This document shows positions 7,538 through 15,558 of a DNA stretch of 33,631 nt, piece after piece; position 1 is the first letter of the stretch, and the number at the start of each line of letters is the position of its first letter. The DNA lies in NCBI GenBank assembly GCA_016180645.1, contig JACPAV010000037.1:1-33631 (forward strand). The letters run 5' to 3'. Under the pieces are notes generated by a model. That model worked only from the letters and a program-made list of their open reading frames with translations. It was not told the DNA's origin and searched no databases. The stretch is from Nitrospirota bacterium. Its GTDB lineage: Bacteria; JACPQY01. The position numbers and the translations under genes are program-made.

Positions 7538-8202
7538 AGAAAGCCGTCCTGGGGCTAGTCCTGACGGGTCCCTGCTGGCTCCTTATGCTTCTGGGATGGG
7601 GGTGGGGGGATCTTGCCTCGTTTTTTTCCTCCTGGGAAAGGGCGGTCGCGCTCGCTTCTCTCTGGCCAATGTTTTGGGCGGGCCTGGCCGCAGGCATCAG
7701 GCTTTCGGGCCCCGCCCAATCGGAATCGAGACTCCAGGCGATCATCCCGCCTTTCGTAACGGGAGGCTTTGCCCTCGGTATGTTTGCGCTTCCGAGAATG
7801 GATCACCTCGGATCGCCTGTATGGATGATCCTCGCCTACCCGGAAATCTACCGACCTCTGGGACTGGCTCTGATGCTGGCTGGTCTCGGCGTTGCGTCCT
7901 GGGCGCTTCTGACGCTGAGACGCTTCTTCAGCCCAAGAATCATGGTTCAGAAGGATCATCAGCTCATTCGCCGGGGGCCCTATCAGTGGATTCGCCATCC
8001 CTTCTATCTGGGGCTGATCTTGTTGTCGATCGGTTTCCCTTTGGTGTTCAGATCATGGCTGGGAATGCCCGTGACGATACTTTTCTTCCCGGCTGTAGCG
8101 TGGCGCATGACCATCGAGGAGAAACTTCTTGGCGACGCTTTCGGTGCAGCCTATGAAGAATACAAGAAAACATCTTGGCGGCTGTTGCCGCATGTCTATT
8201 GA
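7534..8202 (+). CDS. Isoprenylcysteine carboxyl methyltransferase (ICMT/PEMT)-family membrane protein
   Basis: The 222-residue integral membrane protein has about five hydrophobic segments: residues 4-24, 35-52, 65-85, a pair near 100-130, and 155-185. The C-terminal half carries the ICMT/PEMT signature: LIRRGPYQWIRHPFYLGLIL, then a helix, then EEKLLGDAFGAAYEEYKK. This family binds S-adenosylmethionine at the inner-membrane face and methylates lipid or isoprenoid-linked substrates; the bacterial substrate cannot be told here. The ATG at 7534 overlaps the coaX stop by four bases. Confidence 0.85.
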   Translation: MKKAVLGLVLTGPCWLLMLLGWGWGDLASFFSSWERAVALASLWPMFWAGLAAGIRLSGPAQSESRLQAIIPPFVTGGFALGMFALPRMDHLGSPVWMILAYPEIYRPLGLALMLAGLGVASWALLTLRRFFSPRIMVQKDHQLIRRGPYQWIRHPFYLGLILLSIGFPLVFRSWLGMPVTILFFPAVAWRMTIEEKLLGDAFGAAYEEYKKTSWRLLPHVY

Positions 8203-8215
8203 GAGGAGGAAGCCG

Positions 8216-8647
8216 ATGAGAAGCGGGGTGCAAATCGTATCCGTTCTCGGGGCGTTGATCCTGCTCGCGGGGTCCGCTTGGGCGGGGAAAACAGACCACA
8301 AGCCCGACCGGGAAGCCTGGATTGAGGAGCTGGGACTGAGCAAAGACCAGCAGGCAAGAATCGAGGGCATCCGGAAGGAGCATCGCGAGCTGGTGAAGAA
8401 GATCAAATCTGAACGCGAATCGCTGATGAAAGACCTCACGAAGTTGGTGAAAGAAAAAGCCGCGGATGCCGATCTTCAGGGGAAAGTGGATGCCCTGCAC
8501 CATCTCAAGAAGCAGGTGGGCGAGGCAATGGACAGGCACATGGAGAACCTCCGGGGCGTCCTGACGCCGATCCAGCAGGCCAAGTTCGTCCTCTGGATGG
8601 ACAAGCACCGCGGCTCCAACGGGAAGCCCGGCACAGGCGAAGACTGA
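8216..8647 (+). CDS. Spy/CpxP-like periplasmic protein (LTxxQ family)
   Basis: A 143-residue exported protein. Residues 1-22 are a signal peptide ending Gly-Ser-Ala-Trp-Ala before Gly-Lys. The mature part is almost all charged helix with two LTxxQ-like motifs, LSKDQQARI near residue 42 and LTPIQQAKF near 121, the hallmark of Spy/CpxP/ZraP proteins. These act in the periplasm as ATP-independent chaperones or metal-responsive stress proteins (family knowledge). A strong ribosome-binding site, GAGGAGGA, precedes the ATG at 8216. The gene follows the methyltransferase by 13 bp and probably ends this operon; it converges on livF with only 18 bp between. Confidence 0.85.
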   Translation: MRSGVQIVSVLGALILLAGSAWAGKTDHKPDREAWIEELGLSKDQQARIEGIRKEHRELVKKIKSERESLMKDLTKLVKEKAADADLQGKVDALHHLKKQVGEAMDRHMENLRGVLTPIQQAKFVLWMDKHRGSNGKPGTGED

Positions 8648-8665
8648 AGCGTTGCTGGCGCCGAC

Positions 8666-9370
8666 TTAGGCGCCCAGGTAGGCTTCCTGGACGCGGGGAT
8701 TGTCGAGGAGGTCCTTGCTCGGGCCATGGAGGGTGATTGATCCCGTCTCGATGACGTAGGTGTAGTCCGAATCTTGAAGGGCCAGTTTCGCATTCTGCTC
8801 AACCAGGAGCAGGGTAACTCCTTCCTGATGGATTTTCAGAAGCGCGTCGAAGACCAGCGTGACCATCTTGGGCGCAAGCCCGAGTGAAGGCTCGTCAATC
8901 ATCAGGAGTTTTGGAGAGGCCATGAGGGCGCGGCCCAGGGCCAGCATTTGTTGCTCCCCGCCGGAGAGGGTTCCGCCCAATTGACGGGCCCGCTCTTTGA
9001 GCCGCGGGAAGAGCTGAAATACATGCTCCAAGCCGCCATTTTGCTGTGTGGCCAACGGCCTTGCGAAAGTAGCCATCTTGAGGTTTTCCTCGACCGACAA
9101 GTTGGGGAAGATTCTCCGACCCTCGGGAATCAGGACGAGACCGGAGCGGGCGATCGCGTACGCGGGCCGTCCCAGAATCGGCACGTCCTCGAATCTGATT
9201 TCCCCCCGCTTGGAGGGCACGAGACCGGCAATGGCCCTGAGGAGCGTCGATTTCCCTGCACCGTTCGCACCGATCAACGTGACGATCTTCCCCTTGGGCA
9301 CTTCGAGTGTGGCGCCATGGAGCGCCTGGATCCCGCCGTAGAACACCTCGAGATGGTGGACGCTAAGCAT
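8666..9370 (-). CDS. livF: Branched-chain amino acid ABC transporter, ATP-binding protein LivF
   Basis: One of the two cytoplasmic ATPases of a Liv/HAAT transporter. The 234-residue protein has Walker A GANGAGKS at 34-41, the Q-loop region with LVLIPEGRRIFPNLSVEENL, which is diagnostic of LivF, the signature LSGGEQQML, Walker B LLMIDEPSLGLAP, and the switch histidine replaced by Gln in LLLVEQNA, as is normal for LivF. The start ATG 9370 gives the typical MLSVHHLEV opening and overlaps the end of livG by eight bases. It is the last gene of the operon. Confidence 0.96.
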   Translation of the reverse strand: MLSVHHLEVFYGGIQALHGATLEVPKGKIVTLIGANGAGKSTLLRAIAGLVPSKRGEIRFEDVPILGRPAYAIARSGLVLIPEGRRIFPNLSVEENLKMATFARPLATQQNGGLEHVFQLFPRLKERARQLGGTLSGGEQQMLALGRALMASPKLLMIDEPSLGLAPKMVTLVFDALLKIHQEGVTLLLVEQNAKLALQDSDYTYVIETGSITLHGPSKDLLDNPRVQEAYLGA

Positions 9371-10133
9371 GAGCTTCCTGCCCTGTGTACGCTTCGATGA
9401 CGGACGGATCGCGGCGCACCTCGTCGGGATTCCCTTCCGCAATCTTCACGCCGTGGTCCATCACGGTAATCCGCTCACACAGACCCATCACCAGTTTGAC
9501 GTCGTGCTCGATGATTAGAATAGTCAGTCCAAATTGAGTCCGAACGGAGCCGATAAAGGATTTCAACTCGTCCTTTTCCCGCGTATTCATCCCGGCCGCG
9601 GGCTCATCCAGAAGGAAGACCTTCGGCTTCAGGGCGAGTGCCCTGAGAATTTCGAGACGCCGTTGGTGCCCGTAGGGCAGGGACTGTGCGCGCAATGAAG
9701 CGTGCGGCCCGAGATGGACCGCATCGAGCAGCTTCCTCGCCGAGGCTTCCAATTGCCGCTCCTCGCGGCCCTTCCGCGGGAGTCTGAAAACGGCTCCGAG
9801 GAGGTCCTGTCTTACCTGCGTGTGAAACCCGATAAGGAGATTTTCCAGAACCGTGAGATCCGGAAAGAGCCGAATATTCTGGAACGTGCGGCCAACGCCG
9901 AGCGCCGCGATCCGGTGGGGCTGCCAGCCGGTCACTTTGCGGCCGGAGATCTCAACGCCTCCCGCGACGGGTCGGACGAAACCGGAGATGGCATTGAACA
10001 CGGTGGTCTTACCGGCGCCGTTGGGGCCGATAAGGCCATGGATGGAGCCGGTTGGCACCTCCAGGTCGAGGGAGGACACGGCCTCGAGTCCTCCGAAACG
10101 GATGGTGAGCCCGGACAGATGGATCGAACGCAT
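9363..10133 (-). CDS. livG: Branched-chain amino acid ABC transporter, ATP-binding protein LivG
   Basis: Second ATPase of the transporter, 256 residues. Walker A is GPNGAGKT at 36-43; VGRTFQNIRLFPDLTVLENL is the typical LivG Q-loop region. The signature motif is LPYGHQRRLEI in place of LSGGQ, a normal LivG variant. Walker B is VFLLDEPAAGMN with the switch histidine in IIEHDV. The ATG at 10133 overlaps the TGA of livM, which places it better than a TTG three bases upstream. LivG and LivF form the heterodimer that drives LivHM. Confidence 0.96.
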   Translation of the reverse strand: MRSIHLSGLTIRFGGLEAVSSLDLEVPTGSIHGLIGPNGAGKTTVFNAISGFVRPVAGGVEISGRKVTGWQPHRIAALGVGRTFQNIRLFPDLTVLENLLIGFHTQVRQDLLGAVFRLPRKGREERQLEASARKLLDAVHLGPHASLRAQSLPYGHQRRLEILRALALKPKVFLLDEPAAGMNTREKDELKSFIGSVRTQFGLTILIIEHDVKLVMGLCERITVMDHGVKIAEGNPDEVRRDPSVIEAYTGQEAHA

Positions 10134-11158
10134 CAAACCGCCTTGGTCTTGCGCGCGAACATCCGCCAGGAGAATTCGACCGGCCCGAAGAGCCCGCGGC
10201 GGAAGAACAGCATGATGAGGATCAGCAGGAGCGAAAAAATAACCATGCGGAGGCCGGGTATGCCGGGGAGTTCGTGTCCGGCGAGGAGGTGGGGTTCTTC
10301 CACGAAACGAAGGAACTCGGAGCCGAACGCGAAAAGAAACGAAGCGACCGTGGCCCCCGTCATGCTGCCCAGTCCGCCGATCACGATGATGATGAGCAGA
10401 TTGAACGTGAAGAAAAATGTAAACAGTTTCGGGTCCACGGTCGTGAGCAAATGGGCCAGCAGCCCCCCCCCAATGGCTTGGAAAAACGCACTGATGACAA
10501 AAGCGAGCATCTTGAACCGGAAGACGTTCACTCCAACGGCCCGGGCCGCCGATTCATCTTCACGGATCGCGCGCCACGCCCGGCCCGTCGATGAACGGAT
10601 CAGACCCGTGAGGATGAAGAGCGTCACGGCGAGCCAGACAAACGTAGTGGTCAGTGTGGTCTTGGCCGGCAGCCCTTTCAGCCCCAAAGGTCCGTTGGTG
10701 ATGCTGATCCAATTTGTTGCGAAGATGCGGATGATCTCACCGAACCCGAGGGTGACGATGGCCAGATAGTCGCCTCGCACGCGGAAGACGGGAAAGCTGA
10801 GCAGGAAGGCGACGCCCGCTGAGAGCAGACCGGCGAGGAGGAGAGCCGGGAGAAAGGGGATCGAGAGATGGGCGAGAGGGCTGACGATGGGTTCGATGGC
10901 GTAGGACATCGCCTTCTCTTCCGGCGAAAGGGTGAGGATGGCCGTCGCGTAGGCTCCGATGGCGGCGAAAGCATTCGGTTGGAGGGAAAATTGCCCCGTG
11001 ACACCGTTCACCAAGTTGTAGCTGGTGGCCATGATGGCGTAGATGGCCGAGACGGTGAGGATCTGGATAAGGTAGGAGGAGTCCGTCGATTCAATCCAAC
11101 GAACGGCCACGAACAGGGCGGCCACCGCCGCGAGGGTCAGCCATCGAGTGCTTTTCAT
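10133..11158 (-). CDS. livM: Branched-chain amino acid ABC transporter permease LivM
   Basis: Inner-membrane permease of 341 residues with about nine or ten hydrophobic segments. The family block FRVRGDYLAIVTLGFGEIIR is near residues 125-144 and GGLGSMTGATVASFLFA, the loop that docks on the ATPases, near 261-277. LivM pairs with LivH to form the channel. The ATG at 11158 overlaps the livH stop as ATGA, and its own stop overlaps livG, so the three genes are translationally coupled. Confidence 0.95.
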   Translation of the reverse strand: MKSTRWLTLAAVAALFVAVRWIESTDSSYLIQILTVSAIYAIMATSYNLVNGVTGQFSLQPNAFAAIGAYATAILTLSPEEKAMSYAIEPIVSPLAHLSIPFLPALLLAGLLSAGVAFLLSFPVFRVRGDYLAIVTLGFGEIIRIFATNWISITNGPLGLKGLPAKTTLTTTFVWLAVTLFILTGLIRSSTGRAWRAIREDESAARAVGVNVFRFKMLAFVISAFFQAIGGGLLAHLLTTVDPKLFTFFFTFNLLIIIVIGGLGSMTGATVASFLFAFGSEFLRFVEEPHLLAGHELPGIPGLRMVIFSLLLILIMLFFRRGLFGPVEFSWRMFARKTKAV

Positions 11159-12030
11159 TCAGGCAGATCTTCTCCCATGATTCCTCTCGGTCTGATCAGC
11201 AGAATTCCGATCAGAATGAAGAAGGCGAGGGCATCGCGATAGCCTGAGAGTTCGGGGAGGAAGGCGACGAACAGCACTTCCAGTCCCCCCAGGACGAGGC
11301 CCCCGAGCGCGGCGCCCGGAACGCTGCCGATCCCTCCAAGAACGGCGGCCACAAACGCCTTGATCCCCGGCATGACGCCCATCAGGGGGGTGATCGAAGT
11401 GAACTTGATCGACCACATGATGCCTCCGACGGCGGCGAGCGCCGACCCGAGCGCAAAGGTCAGCGTGATCACGCGGTTCACGTTCACGCCCATGAGCTGG
11501 GCCGTTTCGCGGTCGCGCGAGATCGCCCTCATGGCCATGCCGGTTCGGGTGCGGTAGATGATCCAAAACGTCACCGCGAGGACCACCGCCGTTCCGGCCG
11601 GGATCCACACGCTGAGGAGCGGGAGGGATATGCCCCCGATGTGCAAGACTCGATCAAACAGCCCGATGGCTGGGAAGGCGAGGGGGCGTCCTCCAAAGAC
11701 GACGATCCCGATGTTTTCCAGGAACAGCGAGGCCCCGATGGCCGTGATCAGGAGTGAGAGCCGCGGGGCGGTCCGAAGGGGCCGGTAGGCCGCTCGCTCG
11801 ATGGCAACGCCCAGGAGCGCGGTGCCGCAAACGGCCACCCCGAAAGCGGCGGGCCAAGGGAGCCGGGTCAGGGCGAAGGTGGCGATGTACGCGCCCACCA
11901 TCATGACATCGCCGTGCGCGAAGTTGATCAATCGGAGCACGCCATAGACCAGTGTGTACCCAATGGCGATGAGGGCGTAGAGGCTTCCGAGGGAAAGCAG
12001 GTTGACGAGCTGTTGGAGAAGAAGTTCCAC
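11155..12030 (-). CDS. livH: Branched-chain amino acid ABC transporter permease LivH
   Basis: The 291-residue permease opens with the classic LivH block: SLGSLYALIAIGYTLVYGV, then LINFAHGDVMMVGAY. The coupling loop has MRAISRDRETAQLMGVNVN, and GIGSVPGAALGGLVLGGLE near the end is also typical. There are about eight hydrophobic segments. The start is GTG at 12030. An 86-bp gap holding a palindromic repeat separates it from livK, the only sizeable gap in this operon; such a gap often lets the binding protein be made in excess. Confidence 0.95.
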   Translation of the reverse strand: MELLLQQLVNLLSLGSLYALIAIGYTLVYGVLRLINFAHGDVMMVGAYIATFALTRLPWPAAFGVAVCGTALLGVAIERAAYRPLRTAPRLSLLITAIGASLFLENIGIVVFGGRPLAFPAIGLFDRVLHIGGISLPLLSVWIPAGTAVVLAVTFWIIYRTRTGMAMRAISRDRETAQLMGVNVNRVITLTFALGSALAAVGGIMWSIKFTSITPLMGVMPGIKAFVAAVLGGIGSVPGAALGGLVLGGLEVLFVAFLPELSGYRDALAFFILIGILLIRPRGIMGEDLPE

Positions 12031-12049
12031 TATCAGTCGTGAAGCCGAA

Positions 12050-12119
12050 AATCGTGATCCCGTGAACCGGTTGGATCGATCGGGATCACGGTCTTACGGG
12101 ATCACGGGTTCACGATTCA
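12050..12119. repeat. REP-like palindromic element A between livK and livH
   Basis: CGTGATCCCG (12053-12062) is complementary to CGGGATCACG (12081-12090), and the word CGGGATCACGG recurs at 12098-12108. The outer words AATCGTG (12050-12056) and CACGATT (12111-12117) also pair. A related element occurs after secA (17742-17832), sharing the left word AATCGT(G/A)ATCCCGTGA and the right word CGGGATCACGGG(T/C)TCAC. The stem lies in the livK-livH message and its last bases overlap the livK stop, so it could affect mRNA stability. No T-run follows, so it is not a standard terminator. Confidence 0.7.
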
Positions 12120-13226
12120 GGGATTGACCGTTGTGACGTAGACGAACTCGCCCTTTTCGACTTTCTTCACCACCGCGGATTTCACCGCGTTATGCTTCTC
12201 ATCCATCGAGATGATGCCGGAGACGGCTTCGAAGCCCTTCATTTTCTCCAATTCGTCGCGGATCTTTTCCGGTTCGAAGCTCTTGGCCTTCTCGATGGCT
12301 TCCGCCAGCATGAAATAGGCGTCCGCCCCGAGCGCCCCGAGGGCGTCCGGCGCCTTGTTGAATTTCGCGCGGTAGGCTTCGACGTATTTCCTGCCAATGG
12401 CCGTAGTCGCGGATTTCTCGTCGAAATGGGTGGAGAAGTAGAACCCTTCCACCGCCTCACCCCCCAGCTTGAGCAGCTCCGGCGCTTCCGCGCCATCGCC
12501 GCCGAGAATCGTCGACTTCAGCCCGAGACCACGGGCCTGCTTCGAAACCAGTGCCGCCTCCTGGTAGTAACCGGTAATCACCAGAACGTCCGGAGGCGTA
12601 CCCTTCAGCACGGTCAGTTGCGGAGAGAAATCCTGATCGTTGGTCTGATAGCGCAGCTCTTTGATCACCTTGCCGCCGCCTTTTTCAAAGGTGGTCTTGA
12701 AATAGTTGGACAGCCCCACGGAGTAGTCCTGCGCGATGTCCGTCAGCAATGCCGCGGTCTTGGCCTTGAGATTCTGTAGGGCGAAATTGGCGATGACCTG
12801 ACCCTGGAAGGGATCGATGAAACACGCCCGAAAGACATATCTCTTGCCCTGTGTCACGAGCGGGTTGGTGGACGAGGGGGAAATTTGTGGAATCTTTTTC
12901 GACTCCGCCACGGAACTGATGGCCATGGACCGGGAGGAAGCCACCTCGCCAAGGATGGCGATGACTTTGTCGCGCTGAACAACGCGCTGGGCGGCATTGG
13001 CGGCCTCGATCTTGTCGCTCTTGTTGTCCACGAGCACGAGCTCCAAATCCGCGCCGAGCACTTTCGGCTTCATCTCCTTGGCGATCTGAATGCCCGTCCA
13101 CGTCATGTCCCCGAAGGCCGCCGTGTCGCCCGTCATGGAGAGAACGACACCGACCTTGGCTTTCTCCGGAAGGGCGGGATCGGCCGTAACGAGGAACGAA
13201 GAGAGAGCGAGGAGTAGGTTGATCAT
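12117..13226 (-). CDS. livK: Branched-chain amino acid ABC transporter substrate-binding protein
   Basis: A 369-residue periplasmic binding protein of the type I (Leu/Ile/Val) fold. A short signal peptide (about 1-18) is followed by KVGVVLSMTGDTAAFGD, the usual first strand and ligand loop. Further family marks are VQRDKVIAILGEVASSRSMA near residue 85, a hinge, and DALGALGADAYFMLAEAIEKA in the second lobe. The ligand is probably a branched-chain or other hydrophobic amino acid; the exact substrate cannot be read from sequence. It is the first gene of livKHMGF. The ATG has no Shine-Dalgarno sequence and a -10-like box ends six bases upstream, pointing to a leaderless transcript. Confidence 0.93.
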   Translation of the reverse strand: MINLLLALSSFLVTADPALPEKAKVGVVLSMTGDTAAFGDMTWTGIQIAKEMKPKVLGADLELVLVDNKSDKIEAANAAQRVVQRDKVIAILGEVASSRSMAISSVAESKKIPQISPSSTNPLVTQGKRYVFRACFIDPFQGQVIANFALQNLKAKTAALLTDIAQDYSVGLSNYFKTTFEKGGGKVIKELRYQTNDQDFSPQLTVLKGTPPDVLVITGYYQEAALVSKQARGLGLKSTILGGDGAEAPELLKLGGEAVEGFYFSTHFDEKSATTAIGRKYVEAYRAKFNKAPDALGALGADAYFMLAEAIEKAKSFEPEKIRDELEKMKGFEAVSGIISMDEKHNAVKSAVVKKVEKGEFVYVTTVNP

Positions 13227-13232
13227 GTTCAG

Positions 13233-13261
13233 GGATTACCAATTCACCGGATTGGCGTCAA
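13233..13261 (-). promoter_or_regulatory. Candidate leaderless promoter of the liv operon
   Basis: On the minus strand TTGACG (13261-13256), 17 nt, TAATCC (13238-13233), six bases, then the livK ATG at 13226. Five of six -35 bases match consensus. The transcript should start at or beside the A of the start codon. Confidence 0.55.
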
Positions 13262-13302
13262 GCCGCGGGCATGGTAGATATGAGCCGGCATGGACTCATT
13301 TC

Positions 13303-13331
13303 GAGATTGCTTCGCTTTGCTCGCAATGACG
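13303..13331. repeat. Interspersed repeat of the GAGATTGCTTCGCT...GCAATGACG type
   Basis: A 29-bp segment begins GAGATTGCTTCGC and ends CTCGCAATGACG; ATTGC and GCAAT can pair. This word is familiar as a small dispersed repeat in the intergenic DNA of many unrelated bacteria. It lies between livK and the helicase gene. The rest of this 198-bp gap shows only the liv promoter. Confidence 0.5.
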
Positions 13332-13424
13332 TTGGGCTGTCCTGGCGAGGCTGTTTCGCCGGATGGCGGACGCCGTGGCCATCTCACCCTGGTTCTTCAG
13401 GCCACTTAGGGCTGGAGATCGGCG

Positions 13425-15386
13425 ATGATCGACTACGAGAAGGAACTCAACCCACAGCAATGGGAGGCCGTCCGCCATGTGGAAGGGCCTCTCCTGATTC
13501 TGGCGGGGGCGGGGAGTGGAAAAACCCGAGTGCTGATCTATCGGATCGCCCATCTCGTCGAAAAGCACGGCGCACTTCCCTCGCAAATCCTGGCGTTGAC
13601 CTTCACCAACAAGGCGGCCGACGAAATGCGTTCGCGGATCGAGAGTATTCTGACGCGCGAAGGCATCCGGCCGGATGGGCTGACGATGGGCACGTTTCAT
13701 TCGGTCTGCCTGCGCCTCCTCCGCCGCTACGGCAGTCTGATTGGAACACCTCCTAACTTCGTGGTGTACGACGAGGACGACCAGGAGAAACTGTTGACCC
13801 ACGCCCTGGAGGTGCTCGATCTCAGCACGGAGACAAATCCCGTGAGATACATCCACGGTAGGATTCAAAGACTGAAGGATCGGGGGGCCGGTCCCGAGAA
13901 GGTGAATACGGACGACTTCTTCGGTGAGCGGCTCCGGAAAATCTACGAGGCTTACGAGAAATTGTTGAAAGAATCCGCCGCGCTCGATTTCGGCGATCTA
14001 TTGGTCTACGCCGTTCGGCTCCTGGACGAGCGTCCGGAAGTCCTGGAGGCGTGTCGGCGGCGATGGTCGTTCCTGGAGGTCGATGAGTACCAGGATACCA
14101 ATGCCGTCCAGTTCGACCTGCTCCGAAGGCTCGCCGGGCCGACGGGGAATCTGTGTGTCGTGGGGGATGACGATCAGTCGATTTACCGATGGAGGGGGGC
14201 GGAGCTGAAGAACATTCTCGACTTCGAGCGCCACTTCAAGGAATGCCGGGTCATCAAATTGGAGCAGAACTACCGGTCCACCCAGTCCATTCTCACGGCG
14301 GCTTCGAACGTGGTCCGGCGGAACGTGGGGCGCAAAGGGAAGGAACTGTGGACGGAGAATCGGAAAGGCGATCCGCTCACGCTCCTCGTGGCGGAGAATG
14401 AGTCCGACGAGGCCGAGCAGGTGTGCGCGGAAATCCAATCGCTGACCAAGCGGGGACGATTCCGTCCCAGCGACATGGCCGTGTTCTACCGCACGAATGC
14501 CCAATCCCGTGTGTTCGAGGAGCAACTGGCCGAGTGGGGGATCGATTACCAGGTGATCGGCAGCCTGCGGTTCTACGAGAGGAAAGAAATCAAAGATGTG
14601 CTGGCTTTTCTGCGCCTCCTCTCCAATCCCGTGGATCGGATGAGTTTTATTCGAATTGTGGGAGCGGTTTCCTGGGGAATCGGAGACGCCACCGTCGGGA
14701 AGCTGGATGTCTTGCGCGGCCAGAAAGGGATCGACTTTGTCGGCGCGGTGGAAACGGCTTCGCAAGACCCGGCCTTCAAGGGACGCTCGCGAACGGGACT
14801 CGAACGGCTCCGCGCCTTTCTGGAGCGACTTAAGAAGGAGCGCGAGCGGCTCCCCACGGACGCCTATCCCGATCTGGCTACATTTGTAGTGAAGGAGTCA
14901 GGCTATCTCGATGCACTCGCGGTTCAGCATCCGGAGGATTTCGACAACCGGCGCGACAACCTCCGGCAACTGGTCACCGGCATGAAGGACTATGCATCGC
15001 GGAACCCCGAGAGCACGTTGGACGACTATCTGTCCTACGTCACCCTTCTCACGCGGGCGGACGACTTTTCCGAAGGGCCCGAGCGCGTGGCTCTCATGAC
15101 GTTGCACTGCGCCAAGGGACTCGAATTTCCCGTGGTGTTTTTGGTGGGCATGGAGGAGGAGCTTTTCCCCTTGCGGAGGCGGGACTCGGACGATTTCGAT
15201 CTGGAAGAGGAGCGTCGCCTCTTCTACGTGGGGATGACTCGGGCCAAAGACCGGCTGTACCTCTCGTTCGCCAAGGTCCGCCAACTTTTCGGAAGTGTTC
15301 GGTACAAGCGTCCTTCGAGATTCCTCGGCGAGCTTCCTTCGAACCTCATCGAGGTCCGCGGCGCCAATCCCACTATCGAGGTTTGA
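13425..15386 (+). CDS. pcrA: UvrD/PcrA-family superfamily 1A DNA helicase
   Basis: ATP-driven 3'-5' helicase for nucleotide excision repair, mismatch repair or removal of stalled replication complexes. The 653 residues carry the full SF1A motif set: Q-motif LNPQQWEAV, motif I AGAGSGKT (27-34), Ia ALTFTNKAADEM, II VDEYQDTN (about 220-227), III GDDDQSIYRWRGA, IV LEQNYRST, V TLHCAKGLEFPVVFL, VI RRLFYVGMTRAK. It is about 70-100 residues shorter than typical UvrD/PcrA because it ends soon after motif VI, so the C-terminal extension that contacts RNA polymerase in PcrA/UvrD is missing. The start ATG 13425 has GGAGA eight bases upstream. Rep or PcrA-like subfamily assignment is not certain. Confidence 0.92.
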   Translation: MIDYEKELNPQQWEAVRHVEGPLLILAGAGSGKTRVLIYRIAHLVEKHGALPSQILALTFTNKAADEMRSRIESILTREGIRPDGLTMGTFHSVCLRLLRRYGSLIGTPPNFVVYDEDDQEKLLTHALEVLDLSTETNPVRYIHGRIQRLKDRGAGPEKVNTDDFFGERLRKIYEAYEKLLKESAALDFGDLLVYAVRLLDERPEVLEACRRRWSFLEVDEYQDTNAVQFDLLRRLAGPTGNLCVVGDDDQSIYRWRGAELKNILDFERHFKECRVIKLEQNYRSTQSILTAASNVVRRNVGRKGKELWTENRKGDPLTLLVAENESDEAEQVCAEIQSLTKRGRFRPSDMAVFYRTNAQSRVFEEQLAEWGIDYQVIGSLRFYERKEIKDVLAFLRLLSNPVDRMSFIRIVGAVSWGIGDATVGKLDVLRGQKGIDFVGAVETASQDPAFKGRSRTGLERLRAFLERLKKERERLPTDAYPDLATFVVKESGYLDALAVQHPEDFDNRRDNLRQLVTGMKDYASRNPESTLDDYLSYVTLLTRADDFSEGPERVALMTLHCAKGLEFPVVFLVGMEEELFPLRRRDSDDFDLEEERRLFYVGMTRAKDRLYLSFAKVRQLFGSVRYKRPSRFLGELPSNLIEVRGANPTIEV

Positions 15387-15431
15387 CCTCCATGGGAATA
15401 TGTATTGATAGTATTAGTATATAGAGACAAG

Positions 15432-15447
15432 TGTGATTTACGTCACA
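15432..15447. promoter_or_regulatory. Crp/Fnr-family operator upstream of flagellin
   Basis: TGTGATTTACGTCACA is a second perfect TGTGA-N6-TCACA palindrome. Its centre is about 57 bp upstream of the start predicted from the sigma28 promoter, close to the class I activator position. It could link flagellin expression to a nutrient, redox or cyclic-nucleotide signal. Confidence 0.6.
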
Positions 15448-15464
15448 AGAACTTAAAGTCAAGC

Positions 15465-15491
15465 TAAAGTTCTTTCTCCGATTGCCGATAG
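15465..15491 (+). promoter_or_regulatory. Sigma28 (FliA) promoter of flagellin
   Basis: TAAAGTTC (15465-15472), 11 bases, GCCGATAG (15484-15491) matches the enterobacterial sigma28 consensus TAAAGTTT-N11-GCCGATAA at 14 of 16 positions. The predicted start near 15497 leaves a leader of about 60 nt with GGGAGG before the flagellin ATG. Confidence 0.85.
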
Positions 15492-15558
15492 TGGTTCATA
15501 TGACGCTTGAACCTATATTCAATAAGGGGCATAATTTCGTTTCGATAGGGAGGCAGCC

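Noticed and set aside
13331-13424. Possible small gene before the helicase
   Set aside because: No frame with a start, ribosome-binding site and sensible length was seen; the stretch appears to be repeat-derived intergenic DNA.
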